Notes: generated by a model not told the origin, from the letters alone. DNA of 55,942 bases from Peptococcaceae bacterium UBA3933 (GCA_002385805.1 DGEF01000124.1:1-55942), one strand, 5' to 3'. Shown: positions 15,968 to 24,768, counted from the stretch's first letter. Numbers and translations are program-made.

Positions 15968-16642
15968 TTAACCTTCTATCAGGTCCTGGAAAGCTTTCGT
16001 CCCTTTTATATTCATAAAATCCGGGTCTTTGGCAGCAAATTTCCTATTTTCCTCATTTAATTTAATGGCAATTTTTAAAGCACGTAAAGCTTTATCTTGA
16101 CGTCCCATTAAAGCATAAGTGCAAGCTAAATTGTACCAGCCATTGTCATAATAAGTATTTAGCCCCAAAGCTTTTTTATGACAACGGAGAGCTTGGTTAT
16201 ACTTGCCTAAATCAGCATATTCTACTCCCAAATTAGAATAGAGTACAAAAGAATTAGGATCAAAAAGTAACCCTTGTTTATAAGCTTTAATAGCCTCTTT
16301 CCTTTTCCCCAAGGAAGAAAGCTCTACACCAATATTCAGGTATGTTTCCACATCATAAGGATTAATATTAAGAGCTCGCTTATATTCTCTTAAAGCTTTT
16401 TTACTTTTTCTTAGCAGTGAATAAATTTGTCCTAAATTATAGCGAGCCTCAAAAAACTTTGGATCTATTTGGAGAGCTTTTTTAAAATAAAATTTAGCTG
16501 TAGATAATTGGTTCATCTCCCGGTAAATATTTCCCATTTGAAAGTAGATTTCGCAGGCTTCACCCGGGTTATTCTTCAAGAGCGTGCGCAACTTTTTCAA
16601 TGTTTTTTCATAATTAGAAAGGTCTATTTCTGTATTGTCCAT
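15968..16642 (-). CDS. TPR-repeat protein
   Basis: A 224-residue protein made almost wholly of tetratricopeptide repeats, about five to six 34-residue units (AKFYFKKALQIDPKFFEARY, ALREYKRALNINPYDVETYL and so on). TPR scaffolds bind other proteins; no enzymatic domain and no signal peptide are seen. GGGGG stands 6-7 bases before the ATG. It lies downstream of ahbB across a hairpin terminator, so it may be a separate unit or receive read-through. I cannot assign a partner. Confidence 0.85.
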   Translation of the reverse strand: MDNTEIDLSNYEKTLKKLRTLLKNNPGEACEIYFQMGNIYREMNQLSTAKFYFKKALQIDPKFFEARYNLGQIYSLLRKSKKALREYKRALNINPYDVETYLNIGVELSSLGKRKEAIKAYKQGLLFDPNSFVLYSNLGVEYADLGKYNQALRCHKKALGLNTYYDNGWYNLACTYALMGRQDKALRALKIAIKLNEENRKFAAKDPDFMNIKGTKAFQDLIEG

Positions 16643-16744
16643 GATTAACCCCCTTTGTATTCTAATCTGTTAACTTGTGTTGATAAGAATATGTTTTGGT
16701 TAATATCTTCTCCTTGTTAATCAATGTTCATCCTTAGTAAAACT

Positions 16745-16772
16745 AAACCCTTAGGTCTCCACCTAAGGGTTT
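16745..16772 (-). terminator. hairpin overlapping the ahbB stop codon
   Basis: AAACCCTTAGGT (16745-16756) pairs perfectly with ACCTAAGGGTTT (16761-16772) around a 4-base loop. The stem includes two bases of the ahbB stop codon. The T-run after it on the minus strand is broken (TTTAGTTTTAC), so termination may be incomplete. Confidence 0.7.
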
Positions 16773-17244
16773 ATTCTTCTACAAAGTAACGCATACTTGT
16801 TTTTTTGAATTCTTTTTCACTAAAAAGTAACCGGTAATTTTCAATTCCCACTACTTGGGACATTTCTTTTGCCAGTTGGAAACACTGTTCTTCCGTCTCG
16901 GCATGAATCATAGTATAAATATTATAAGGTAGTTTAGGCAGCATAGGCCGCTCATAGCAATGAGTCACCTGAGGAAAAGAAGCCAGTTTCTGACCTACCT
17001 CTTCCACTTTTTCTGAAGGAACCTGCCAGATGATCATGGGGTTAGCTTTTAAACCCATTCGCCTGTGCCTTAAGGCTGCTCCCATACGGCGAATGTATCC
17101 TTTTTCTTTAAATTCTTTTACTTTCTTCAGCACCTGTTCTTCAGACATTCCCAATTGTTCTGCGATTATTTTAAAAGGTTGGGGGTGAACAGGTAAATCT
17201 TCCTGCAATTTTCTAATCAAGGCTTTATCCAGCTCACTTAACAA
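16771..17244 (-). CDS. ahbB: siroheme decarboxylase subunit AhbB-like
   Basis: A 157-residue protein of the Lrp/AsnC fold: an N-terminal helix-turn-helix (residues 1-60) and an AsnC-like ligand domain. It has the AhbB/NirH signatures IRRMGAALRHRRMG and a closing KKTSMRYF. With AhbA it removes two acetate carboxyl groups of siroheme to give 12,18-didecarboxysiroheme, the first step of the alternative heme pathway of sulfate reducers and archaea. The start is TTG, eight bases after GGGGAG, and overlaps the end of ahbA by 11 bases, which indicates translational coupling. Assignment between AhbA and AhbB rests on these motifs. Confidence 0.85.
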   Translation of the reverse strand: MLSELDKALIRKLQEDLPVHPQPFKIIAEQLGMSEEQVLKKVKEFKEKGYIRRMGAALRHRRMGLKANPMIIWQVPSEKVEEVGQKLASFPQVTHCYERPMLPKLPYNIYTMIHAETEEQCFQLAKEMSQVVGIENYRLLFSEKEFKKTSMRYFVEE

Positions 17245-17713
17245 AATCTTTCTCCCCTTCTTCTAAACCGGGAACATAAAAGTTAACCTTGATTTTAAAT
17301 AATTTACGTGCCGGCAACTCATAAACTTTAAACCCGGTTTTTTCTTCTATTTCTTTAATGGTCTCCTTAAGTTTATTTTCCGAAGATGTAATCAGGGTAA
17401 ACCATAGGTTATAATCGTGTTGGCGTAAATAATTATGAGTAACTCCTGTATAACTATTGACAATGGAAACCACATCGGCTAATTTTTCTTCCGGAACTTC
17501 CATAGCACAAAGGGTGCTTTTGTACTTTAATTTCCGGGAATCAAAAACACCACCTATTCTACGGATAATTCCTTCATCTTTAAATTTGCTTACCCGCCGT
17601 ATAATCTCTTCCTCTGAAATCCCCAGCTTCTTGCCAATTTCCTTATAAGGGCGGGAACAAATGGGAAAATTGTCCTGGATTATGGTTAATAATTTTTTAT
17701 CAATATTATCCAT
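17234..17713 (-). CDS. ahbA: siroheme decarboxylase subunit AhbA-like
   Basis: A 159-residue Lrp/AsnC-fold protein paired with the next gene. It has the helix-turn-helix at 1-60, IIRRIGGVFDSRKLKYKS near residue 55, and THNYLRQHDYNLWFT near 95, where conserved His and Tyr residues line the siroheme site in this family. It partners AhbB in siroheme decarboxylation. The ATG at 17713 lies 6 bases after GGAGGAAG, a site inside the end of ahbC; the frame extends to a TTG at 17719 with worse spacing. Gene order ahbC-ahbA-ahbB with overlapping ends shows one operon. Confidence 0.87.
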   Translation of the reverse strand: MDNIDKKLLTIIQDNFPICSRPYKEIGKKLGISEEEIIRRVSKFKDEGIIRRIGGVFDSRKLKYKSTLCAMEVPEEKLADVVSIVNSYTGVTHNYLRQHDYNLWFTLITSSENKLKETIKEIEEKTGFKVYELPARKLFKIKVNFYVPGLEEGEKDFVK

Positions 17714-18899
17714 TAACAACTTCCTCCGTTAAACCAATTTCTTCATCCGTTAAGTAGCAGGCAGGGTCGGATTCCCAAAAATTACCTGTTACTGCTTCTG
17801 CTCTGGCCCTAAAATTACCGTTACAAATATCTAACCATTTACACTTAGCACAGCGACCCACTAACAGACCTTTCCGGTCTTTTAAACCTTTTAAAATAGG
17901 ATTGCTAAGATCTGTCCAGATTTCCCCGAATTTCCTTTCCCGCACATTCCCAAAGGTATGATTTTGTGTAAATTGGTCCGGATGTACATTCCCGTACCAA
18001 TCCACCTCACCGATGGCAATTCCGGAGCGGTTGCCTCCATTGTATTTTAGTAATTTTAAAACTTCTCCAGCCCGCTGAGGGTCTTCTTTCAAGAGGCGCA
18101 AGTATAAATAAACACCGTCTGCATGGTTATCTACCGTTAATACTTCTATATTTAAACCTTTTTTATGAAAATACTGTACTTTATCTATAATTAAATCTAG
18201 TGCCTGTCTGGTTTCTTCATGGCTAATATCTTCCTCAATCATTTTACTTCCTCGACCGGAGTAAACCAAATGGTAAAAACAGACCCTGGGGATTTTCTCT
18301 TCTTCTAATAAATCAAATATCCCATCTAACTCATGAAAATTATGTCTATTAATTGTAAAGCGCAATCCCACCTTTTGACCAACAGCCAAACAGTTGCGAA
18401 TACCTTCTAATGCCAGATCGAAAGCCCCTTTTTTTCCTCTAAACCGGTCATTATTCTCACCTAGACCATCTAAACTGATACCCACATAACCTACTCCAAT
18501 TTCCTTTAATTTTTTGGCGATTTTATAAGTTATTAAAGTACCATTGGTAGAAAAGGTAGTTCGTATACCCTTTTTAGCTGCATATTCGGCCAAATAGAGA
18601 ATATCCTCCCGCATAAAGGGCTCCCCGCCGGAAATCAAAAGAACTGGAACTTTAAACTCCTGTAAATCATCTATAAAGGTAAGAGCTTCTTCTGTAGTTA
18701 ACTCACCCTCATATTTTCGATTATCAGAACCGGCATAACAATGGATACACCGTAAATTACACGTTTTTGTACAATTCCAAACTACTACCGGCCCCCGACC
18801 GTGAGTTGTCCCATGACATGCTCCTTGGGAATTATGAGTATACCTAAGACTATCACCGAAATTATTAGTGTTTACCAAGAGCTTACTTATACCTATCAT
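17706..18899 (-). CDS. ahbC: radical SAM heme-biosynthesis protein AhbC/NirJ1-type
   Basis: A 397-residue radical SAM enzyme. The 4Fe-4S motif is CNLRCIHC (C47, C51, C54), followed by the GGEP-type SAM motif ISGGEPFMRED near residue 94. A C-terminal SPASM-type cysteine region carries GRCAKCKWLDIC and ACYL. In the alternative heme route AhbC removes the acetate groups of didecarboxysiroheme to form Fe-coproporphyrin III; heme d1 NirJ enzymes are close relatives. Neighbouring ahbA and ahbB fit the AhbC reading. AhbD, needed for the last step to heme b, is not in this window. The start ATG follows TAGGAGG. Confidence 0.85.
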   Translation of the reverse strand: MIGISKLLVNTNNFGDSLRYTHNSQGACHGTTHGRGPVVVWNCTKTCNLRCIHCYAGSDNRKYEGELTTEEALTFIDDLQEFKVPVLLISGGEPFMREDILYLAEYAAKKGIRTTFSTNGTLITYKIAKKLKEIGVGYVGISLDGLGENNDRFRGKKGAFDLALEGIRNCLAVGQKVGLRFTINRHNFHELDGIFDLLEEEKIPRVCFYHLVYSGRGSKMIEEDISHEETRQALDLIIDKVQYFHKKGLNIEVLTVDNHADGVYLYLRLLKEDPQRAGEVLKLLKYNGGNRSGIAIGEVDWYGNVHPDQFTQNHTFGNVRERKFGEIWTDLSNPILKGLKDRKGLLVGRCAKCKWLDICNGNFRARAEAVTGNFWESDPACYLTDEEIGLTEEVVNG

Positions 18900-18990
18900 G
18901 AAACAACCTCCTAAAGGATTAAAGAGTTATAAATATTCATAATAATATCTTACCACATATCTTACCTTCTGTGTCCATTAATAATAACTA

Positions 18991-19458
18991 TTATAAATGC
19001 AAATGATTTTTTATTTCTACCGGTAGTGAACATATAAGATATGGTGCCACCCTAGCTATTCTACTGATGGCCCAAATTAATCCCTGGTGACACATGGGGT
19101 TAGCTAAAGAATTAGTTATCAGTAAAGAAGTAAAGTTACCAAATAAATGGGGCTGGCTACTTATGATGCTGGCCATAGCCTCCGGAGAACCCCAAGGCAC
19201 ATTACCGGACTCTTGATCCATGGACAAAACAAGGCGCTCCAAAAAGTTTTTATACACTTCCGGTTTTTGAGAACCGAATTCTTTAGCCAATCTACCTAAA
19301 GCTTCAATAGCATACCATCTCAATGGGTTATGATAACCATGATATAAATTCAAGCGAATATACCTTAAAACTTTTTTGTGATTTTTAGCCGCAATTTTAA
19401 TTAAAGCATCATATTTTTGCTCTGCTAACAATTGGACCACTAGCTGTTTGTTTACCAC
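18991..19458 (-). CDS. HEAT-repeat-like protein of unknown function
   Basis: A 155-residue, mostly helical protein. Segments such as NPLRWYAIEALGRLAKEF and GSPEAMASIISSQP have the paired-helix spacing of HEAT/PBS-lyase repeats. It has no signal peptide and no metal motif. Similar short HEAT proteins occur in sulfate-reducing bacteria (possibly the DVU0298 group), but I am not certain of that. It starts with GTG after GGAGGG and lies 91 bases upstream of ahbC on the same strand, so it may be co-transcribed with the heme genes. A link to them is only suggested by position. Confidence 0.6.
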   Translation of the reverse strand: MVNKQLVVQLLAEQKYDALIKIAAKNHKKVLRYIRLNLYHGYHNPLRWYAIEALGRLAKEFGSQKPEVYKNFLERLVLSMDQESGNVPWGSPEAMASIISSQPHLFGNFTSLLITNSLANPMCHQGLIWAISRIARVAPYLICSLPVEIKNHLHL

Positions 19459-19559
19459 TTAAAACCCTCCGCTTTTATACCATCACTCCTATATAATTTA
19501 ACCTGTAAAAATTTTTTTATAAGATTTAAGAAGGATTTAAGAAGGAAAATTAACTCACT

Positions 19560-19588
19560 TTGACAAATATCATATTAAAAAGTAATAT
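19560..19588 (+). promoter_or_regulatory. sigma-A-type promoter of the degenerate radical SAM gene
   Basis: A consensus -35 TTGACA (19560-19565), a 17-base spacer and -10 TAATAT (19583-19588). GGAGG lies 11 bases before the ATG at 19611. Just upstream, ATTTAAGAAGG occurs twice in tandem (about 19523-19544), in the gap shared with the divergent HEAT-like gene. Confidence 0.75.
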
Positions 19589-19610
19589 AAAGTTGCGGAG
19601 GTAAAGGCAA

Positions 19611-20720
19611 ATGGGTTTTATGAGTGTTTTAAAAAATATCCTGGGTCCCAAACCCCCTAAGAAAAAGAAACCTATTACCCAAATGCAGTTAGAAATTTCC
19701 CATTTATCACCTACGGAACCAGAGGAAAATAAGTTCATGGACAAAGAAGTGTTTTTAAGAATAGCTAACTTCTTTGACCAGGTAAAAGTAGTCAATTTCT
19801 CAGGTTGGGGAGATCCTCTGGAACATCCTGAAGCTTTGGAAATGTTCAGGATTGCCCGCGAAAAGGGAGGCCGAGTACATATTGTTACGGAAGGAAAACT
19901 CCTTACACCTTCTCTCTGCCAACAAATTGTTGAACTGGGAATCGAAAAACTTACTATTAAACTTTGCCCTCCCCACAATACACTGGACCAGGTAAGAGAA
20001 AGTCTGGAAAATATTTTAAGCCTACGGAAAAATGACCCTGAGATTATCCTGGATTATAAACTGACAGTTAATAATTTAAACCTGTTACCTCAAGTTTTGG
20101 AATCCGCATCCTCTTTAAATATTAACGAATTCAAAACCAGTAACCTTGATTTTATTTTCACGGAAGAATTAAATAATTCTAAAGTTTTTGAAGGTAAAGT
20201 ATCCGATGAAAACAGAGGTGATTTAATAAAGCAAGGTAAGGTAAAAGGAAAAGCGGAATATGAGGAGATCATTAGCCAGACAGAAAAAATCGCCAACAAG
20301 TTAGGTGTTTATTTCACCCCTCCCCAGACACTGGTCCCCAAAGAAGCTGTTGTTTGTGAGTATGAACCTTTAAAGAATGTCTTTATTACCTGGGAAGGAC
20401 GCCTTGCCCCTTGTCCTTTTCTATCCTTGAACAAAATTAGTTACTATTTTAATGAACAAAAATTAGAACAAACACCCTACATTGTAGGTGATTTAAAAAC
20501 AACTGACCTGGAAAATCTGTGGAATGAAAATAAATATGAAGAATTTCGGAATGTTTACCAAAAAAGAGTACAGTTATTTAATGCATACATGGAAGAAACT
20601 TTTGAAGGTGAACCTAATGCCCAATTACTAGCTAATAACTATGAAAAATTAGATAGGCAGTTACTAGAAAATAAGGTGCCTGACTGTTGCCGCAGTTGTT
20701 ATAAAGCTTATAGCATATAA
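19611..20720 (+). CDS. radical-SAM-fold protein lacking the catalytic CxxxCxxC motif, with SPASM-like C-terminus
   Basis: A 369-residue protein that follows the radical SAM/SPASM plan but lacks its active cluster. QLEIS (26-30) corresponds to the first barrel strand, yet the next stretch, ISHLSPTEPEENKF, contains no cysteine where CxxxCxxC should be. NFSGWGDPLEHPE (62-74) matches the GWGEP-type SAM motif, and IVTEGKLLTP replaces the usual TNG. The C-terminal cysteines 249, 268, 359, 360 and 363 (WEGRLAPCPF; DCCRSCYKAY) keep the look of a SPASM auxiliary cluster. The frame is intact with a good promoter, so this is a maintained protein. A partner or scaffold role near ahbC is possible. Function unknown. 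Confidence 0.75.
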   Translation: MGFMSVLKNILGPKPPKKKKPITQMQLEISHLSPTEPEENKFMDKEVFLRIANFFDQVKVVNFSGWGDPLEHPEALEMFRIAREKGGRVHIVTEGKLLTPSLCQQIVELGIEKLTIKLCPPHNTLDQVRESLENILSLRKNDPEIILDYKLTVNNLNLLPQVLESASSLNINEFKTSNLDFIFTEELNNSKVFEGKVSDENRGDLIKQGKVKGKAEYEEIISQTEKIANKLGVYFTPPQTLVPKEAVVCEYEPLKNVFITWEGRLAPCPFLSLNKISYYFNEQKLEQTPYIVGDLKTTDLENLWNENKYEEFRNVYQKRVQLFNAYMEETFEGEPNAQLLANNYEKLDRQLLENKVPDCCRSCYKAYSI

Positions 20721-20747
20721 ATAAAGTCGCTTTAAAGCGACTTTATT
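20720..20747. terminator. perfect palindromic bidirectional terminator
   Basis: A 28-base perfect palindrome: AATAAAGTCGCTTT followed by its complement. It begins at the last base of the radical-SAM-like gene and covers the last codons of the convergent FeoA-like gene, so both genes share it. Confidence 0.75.
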
Positions 20748-20977
20748 AGTTTTACTTTAATATTATTTAACATATCCTTTTTTAAAAAAATCTGATTATA
20801 TCCAACCTGGACTAACCATTCCATGGCTTCCACAGCTTGTTGTAAAACTATCACATACATACCTTTAGCAATTCCTAATTTTTCGTGTACATAAATTGTC
20901 TTCCCATTTTCTTTCATTTCAACTATTTCCCCAATCTGGCCAACTTTTAGTTTAGCCAAGCTAATTATCTCCGACAT
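20732..20977 (-). CDS. FeoA-domain-like small protein
   Basis: An 81-residue protein with the SH3-like FeoA pattern: LAKLKVGQIGEIVEM at the start, a KLGIAKGMYVIVLQQ turn, and a final strand with IFLKKDMLNNIKV. FeoA domains regulate the ferrous iron transporter FeoB or act in metal-dependent repressors. No feoB is nearby, so this is a stand-alone copy of unknown target. AAGGGGG precedes the ATG. It follows tatC by 26 bases on the same strand and probably forms the end of a tatA-tatC operon. Confidence 0.65.
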   Translation of the reverse strand: MSEIISLAKLKVGQIGEIVEMKENGKTIYVHEKLGIAKGMYVIVLQQAVEAMEWLVQVGYNQIFLKKDMLNNIKVKLIKSL

Positions 20978-21003
20978 ATTTACCCCCTTCTGCCTCTGAT
21001 TTC

Positions 21004-21750
21004 TTATTCTTCTGCCTCTTCAGCCAACTTTTTTTGCTTTTTCCGATATATAATTATGGAAATAATAATACTAAATTCATATAAAACAATCATTGGTAAA
21101 GCTAAAAATAACTGGGTGAAAATATCAGGGCCTGGTGAAAGAACAGCAGCCAGCACAAAAATGAAAAATATTACGTAACGTCGATTTTTTCTTAAGAATT
21201 TTGGTGTAATTAAACCCATGCGGGTTAGAAAATAAGTAACCAAGGGAATCTCAAAAACCAACCCGAAAGGAAGTAAAAATGAAATAATGAAAGAAACATA
21301 TTTACTTACAGAAATCATGGGGGTGAGACCGCCACTAAAGGTAACCAAAAGTACTCGTAACCCTAAGTCTAAAACACAAACATAACCAAACACAATTCCG
21401 GTTGCAAAAAGTATAAGACCACTAAAAAAAACGGGTAAAAACACTTTTTTCTCATGGCTATATAAAGCCGGGAGAATAAACTTTAAAACTTGCCAGATCA
21501 CAATAGGACTGACTAAAATAGTTCCCCCAAAAAAAGAAACTTTTAATTGAGTAAAGAAACCTTCGGTAACGCCCAAGAAAACCAATTCTTCTCCTAACCG
21601 TTCCAAAGGATCAACAAGGATCGCCATTATTTGATCTAATAAAAAAACATAACTTACTACTGTTCCGGATAAAATAGCTAAAAAGGAGACAATGAGCACC
21701 CTTCGCAGCTCTTCTAAATGTTGGGTTAAAGGCACATTCTTCTCATCCAT
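21004..21750 (-). CDS. tatC: Sec-independent translocase subunit TatC
   Basis: A 248-residue integral membrane protein with six hydrophobic segments. It opens with the family motif PLTQHLEELRRVL, whose Glu contacts the twin-arginine signal, and has FGLVFEIPLV near residue 165 and VLAAVLSPGPD in the last third. TatC is the receptor for folded proteins carrying twin-arginine signals. AGGTGA supports the ATG at 21750 rather than a GTG three codons earlier. Its only partner here is tatA just upstream, the minimal two-component system usual in Firmicutes. Confidence 0.95.
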   Translation of the reverse strand: MDEKNVPLTQHLEELRRVLIVSFLAILSGTVVSYVFLLDQIMAILVDPLERLGEELVFLGVTEGFFTQLKVSFFGGTILVSPIVIWQVLKFILPALYSHEKKVFLPVFFSGLILFATGIVFGYVCVLDLGLRVLLVTFSGGLTPMISVSKYVSFIISFLLPFGLVFEIPLVTYFLTRMGLITPKFLRKNRRYVIFFIFVLAAVLSPGPDIFTQLFLALPMIVLYEFSIIISIIIYRKKQKKLAEEAEE

Positions 21751-21783
21751 CTTCTTCACCTAACAGTAATTGTTTTATGTTCA

Positions 21784-21963
21784 TTAGTTCTTTTTAACTT
21801 CTCCAGTATCGGGTTCCTTAACAGCACCTTTAAACTCTTTAATACTTTTTCCTAAGGCCTTGCCAACCTCCGGTAGCTTGCCGGGGCCAAAAATAATTAA
21901 AGCCAAAACTAGAATTAGAAAAATCTCAGGTAACCCTATATTAGGTAAAAATCCAAAACTCAT
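21784..21963 (-). CDS. tatA: Tat pore protein TatA
   Basis: A 59-residue protein: one membrane helix (GLPEIFLILVLALIIFGP), the FGPGKLPEVG hinge, then an amphipathic helix (GKALGKSIKEFKGAV) and a short charged tail. TatA oligomers open the membrane path for folded substrates bound by TatC. The usual TatA length is 55-90. The chosen ATG lies after AAAGGATG; an in-frame GTG three codons earlier overlaps that site. No tatB is present, as expected for this lineage. Confidence 0.93.
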   Translation of the reverse strand: MSFGFLPNIGLPEIFLILVLALIIFGPGKLPEVGKALGKSIKEFKGAVKEPDTGEVKKN

Positions 21964-22187
21964 TTTTCTCACATCCTTTTAGTTCTTATCTAAATAATAT
22001 CATAAATAGTAATCTAATAAAATAAAATTTCCTTTTTCAAGTGTATTTTCAAACTTTACCCTGATACTCAATAGTTTCTTACAAAATAACCATGAGATAG
22101 CAGGATTTTCATTTTTTTTGGCGTATAGAAGATGTGTCAAATTAATTCTAATTTTGTTAAAAATAATATAATATTGGAGGTTTAATT

Positions 22188-23042
22188 GTGGAAAAAATCG
22201 CTTTGGTTACTGACAGTTCCTGCGACCTACCTGAACAAATATTAGAAAAATACAACATTCATGTTATTCCTTTACATATTATTTTTAAAGACGGTGATTA
22301 TCGTGATGGTATAGACATTACTCCCAGGGAATTCTATGAAAAATTAAATATTGAAGAAATTCCCTCCACATCCATGCCTTCACCAGGAGAGATCTGGAAA
22401 CTTTTTTTAAAATTAAAAGAAGAAGGCTATACCCATATCTTAGCAATTCATCTTTCCAGTGGACTAAGCGGTACTTTCTCTTTAGTAGAAAGTTTAAAAG
22501 ATAAAGTAAATGAACTAGGCATGTCCCTGACAGTAATTAATTCGAAAGCATTATCTATGGGTTTAGGTTTTTTAGTCATACACGCCGGAGAGCTTATCCG
22601 CAAAAAAATACCTTTTCAACAAATAATTGAAAAAATAGAAGACCTTGTAAAAGAAACTAAAGTTTTTTTTGTTTTAAAAACTCTGGAATATTTACGTAAA
22701 GGTGGACGAATCGGATTAGTGGAAGGTACCATTGGTGATATTTTAGATATAAAACCCATAATCTCCATTAATAAGGATGGAATCTATTATTCAGTAGCTA
22801 AAGTTCGTGGACGAGCCAGGTCATTAAACAAGCTAATAGAAGTTGCCCGAGAAGCTATAGGAGAAAGAGGAGTTTACCTTGCTGTTATGCATGGTGCTGC
22901 TTTAGATGAAGCCCAGGCTGTTATGGAAAAAATAAAAAAAGAAGTAAACGCTGTCCAGTCATTCATCGGCGAAATAACCCCTTCCTTAGGTGCCCATACA
23001 GGCCATGGGTTGATTGGTATAACTTTTTGCCCGGCTCCATAA
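22188..23042 (+). CDS. DegV family fatty-acid-binding protein
   Basis: A 284-residue two-domain protein of the DegV family. The start MEKIALVTDSSCDLP, the IPSTSMPSPGEI loop near residue 60 and the LSSGLSGT motif near 95 line the lipid pocket. HTGHGLIGITF closes the fold. DegV/FakB proteins hold a fatty acid and, with FakA kinase, feed exogenous fatty acids into phospholipid synthesis. No fakA is nearby, so the kinase link is by family only. The start is GTG, seven bases after GGAGG. A strong terminator shared with the convergent phosphate symporter gene follows. Confidence 0.9.
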   Translation: MEKIALVTDSSCDLPEQILEKYNIHVIPLHIIFKDGDYRDGIDITPREFYEKLNIEEIPSTSMPSPGEIWKLFLKLKEEGYTHILAIHLSSGLSGTFSLVESLKDKVNELGMSLTVINSKALSMGLGFLVIHAGELIRKKIPFQQIIEKIEDLVKETKVFFVLKTLEYLRKGGRIGLVEGTIGDILDIKPIISINKDGIYYSVAKVRGRARSLNKLIEVAREAIGERGVYLAVMHGAALDEAQAVMEKIKKEVNAVQSFIGEITPSLGAHTGHGLIGITFCPAP

Positions 23043-23057
23043 TTATTAAAACTATAG

Positions 23058-23100
23058 ATAAAGGGATATAATTTCCTGCGAAATTATATCCCTTTATTTT
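23058..23100. terminator. bidirectional terminator between degV and the Na/Pi gene
   Basis: An 18-base perfect stem, ATAAAGGGATATAATTTC (23058-23075) and its complement (23080-23097), with a CTGC loop. A T-run follows on the plus strand. Confidence 0.9.
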
Positions 23101-24768
23101 TTAACGTTCCCCAAGCACATACTCGGCAATATTAACCGCATGGTCACCTATTCGTTCCAAATTACTTAAAATGCCTAAAAAAACCGTACTGGCATTTCCG
23201 CTACAGGCTCCCTCATTTAATCTTATGATATGGCTTCTCCTTAAGTCTTTTTCCATTTGGTCAATTAAATCGTCATTGGCTACTACCTCTTGGGCTAATT
23301 GTTTATTCTCAGTTTTTAAAGCCTCTAGGGATTTAGCTAAAATCCCTTTTACTTCTTTGATCATTTTTTTCAAATCTTCCTGGGCAATTTCCGAGAACTT
23401 AACATTATTTTCTATAGCATATTCTGTTAATTCTAAAAGATTATCAGAATGATCCCCCACCCGTTCCAAATCACCTACAACTTGCAAAATTACATAACTG
23501 CGCCGGGACAGCTCATCACTAAGTTTCTTACTTCCTGTAGCTTTTAGAGTATAATTTGTAATCTCTGTTTCCAGCCTGTCCACAGCGTCTTCAAACTGTC
23601 TGGCCATCTGTAAACTTTCTTGATTTTGGGTAAATAAAAAATCAACAGCATAATTAAAAGTCTCGCTAGCTATACGGCCCATGCGTAATAGCTCTCTACT
23701 GGCATTGGCAATAGCTACAGGTGCATTTCCAAGTAAACGTGGTTCTAAGTATTGAGGTTTAGTATCTATAGTACTTTCTTCACCCGGCACTAACTTGGAA
23801 ACAATAGCAGCCAGTAAGCCAACAAAAGGTAGTTGGATTATAGTATTACTTATATTGAAAAAACCGTGAGTTTGGGCTATTTGCATTTTTATATTTAAAG
23901 TTTCCCAGGTGCCATCAAAACCGGGAAGCAAAACATAAATAAAATCGGTAAACAGCCTTACTAATTCTGTAAAAATGCCTAGATAAAAAAGAGGTAAAAA
24001 GATACAAGTACCTATCACATTAAATAAAAGGTGAGTTAAAGCGGTCCTTCTGGCTGCTACTGATGCACCCAAACTGGCCAATATTGCGGTAATAGTAGTA
24101 CCGATGTTATCACCGAAAAGAATCGGTACTGCCTGAAAATAGGTAACAACCCCCTGATTAGCCAATTCCTGCAGAACACCGATAGTAGCACTACTACTTT
24201 GCACTACAGCGGTAAAAATTGTTCCTATAAATACACCTAAAAAAGCATTGTGTTCAACATTGCTCATTAAACCGATAAAGAAAGATGAATTCCGAAGAGG
24301 CCTCATGCCTTCACCCATAACATCCATTCCATAAAACAAAAGACCAAAACCAAATAAAATCTGGCCAAGGTAGTTTACCCGTTTATTCTTAAAGAAAAAA
24401 AGCAGTAATACCCCTAATGCAATCACAGGTAGAGCATAGTCACTTAATTTAAACCCGATTAAATAAGCGGTGATGGTTGTCCCAATATTAGCTCCCATGA
24501 TAACACCGATAGCTTGTCTCAAACGTAAAAGTCCAGCATTAACCAAACCGACAGTTAAAACGGTTGTTCCACTACTGCTTTGAATTAAAGCAGTCACCAA
24601 TGTTCCGGTGATAACCCCTCTGAAAGGAGTCCTTGTTCCTTTCTCCAAAATCAGTCTCAAACGGTCACCGGCCGTAGCTTGTAAACCTTCGGACATTGAT
24701 TTAATTCCAAAAAGAAATAAACCAAGCCCACCTAAAAAACTAAATAGCATAGGTGCTATGCCCGCCAT
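23101..24768 (-). CDS. Na+/phosphate cotransporter with C-terminal PhoU-like domain
   Basis: A 555-residue NptA/PhoU-type protein. The membrane part (residues 1-310) contains two copies of the family repeat: ALIQSSSGTTVLTVGLV near residue 60 and AVVQSSSATIGVLQEL near 187, each followed by GANIGTT or GDNIGTT. These QSSS motifs form the substrate and sodium site of SLC34-like symporters. Residues about 340-555 form a helical PhoU-like bundle (DAVDRLETEI, VGDLERVGDHSDNL, LERIGDHAVNIAEYV). The ATG follows GGAGGG. The substrate is probably phosphate; the direction of transport cannot be read from sequence. Confidence 0.9.
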   Translation of the reverse strand: MAGIAPMLFSFLGGLGLFLFGIKSMSEGLQATAGDRLRLILEKGTRTPFRGVITGTLVTALIQSSSGTTVLTVGLVNAGLLRLRQAIGVIMGANIGTTITAYLIGFKLSDYALPVIALGVLLLFFFKNKRVNYLGQILFGFGLLFYGMDVMGEGMRPLRNSSFFIGLMSNVEHNAFLGVFIGTIFTAVVQSSSATIGVLQELANQGVVTYFQAVPILFGDNIGTTITAILASLGASVAARRTALTHLLFNVIGTCIFLPLFYLGIFTELVRLFTDFIYVLLPGFDGTWETLNIKMQIAQTHGFFNISNTIIQLPFVGLLAAIVSKLVPGEESTIDTKPQYLEPRLLGNAPVAIANASRELLRMGRIASETFNYAVDFLFTQNQESLQMARQFEDAVDRLETEITNYTLKATGSKKLSDELSRRSYVILQVVGDLERVGDHSDNLLELTEYAIENNVKFSEIAQEDLKKMIKEVKGILAKSLEALKTENKQLAQEVVANDDLIDQMEKDLRRSHIIRLNEGACSGNASTVFLGILSNLERIGDHAVNIAEYVLGER

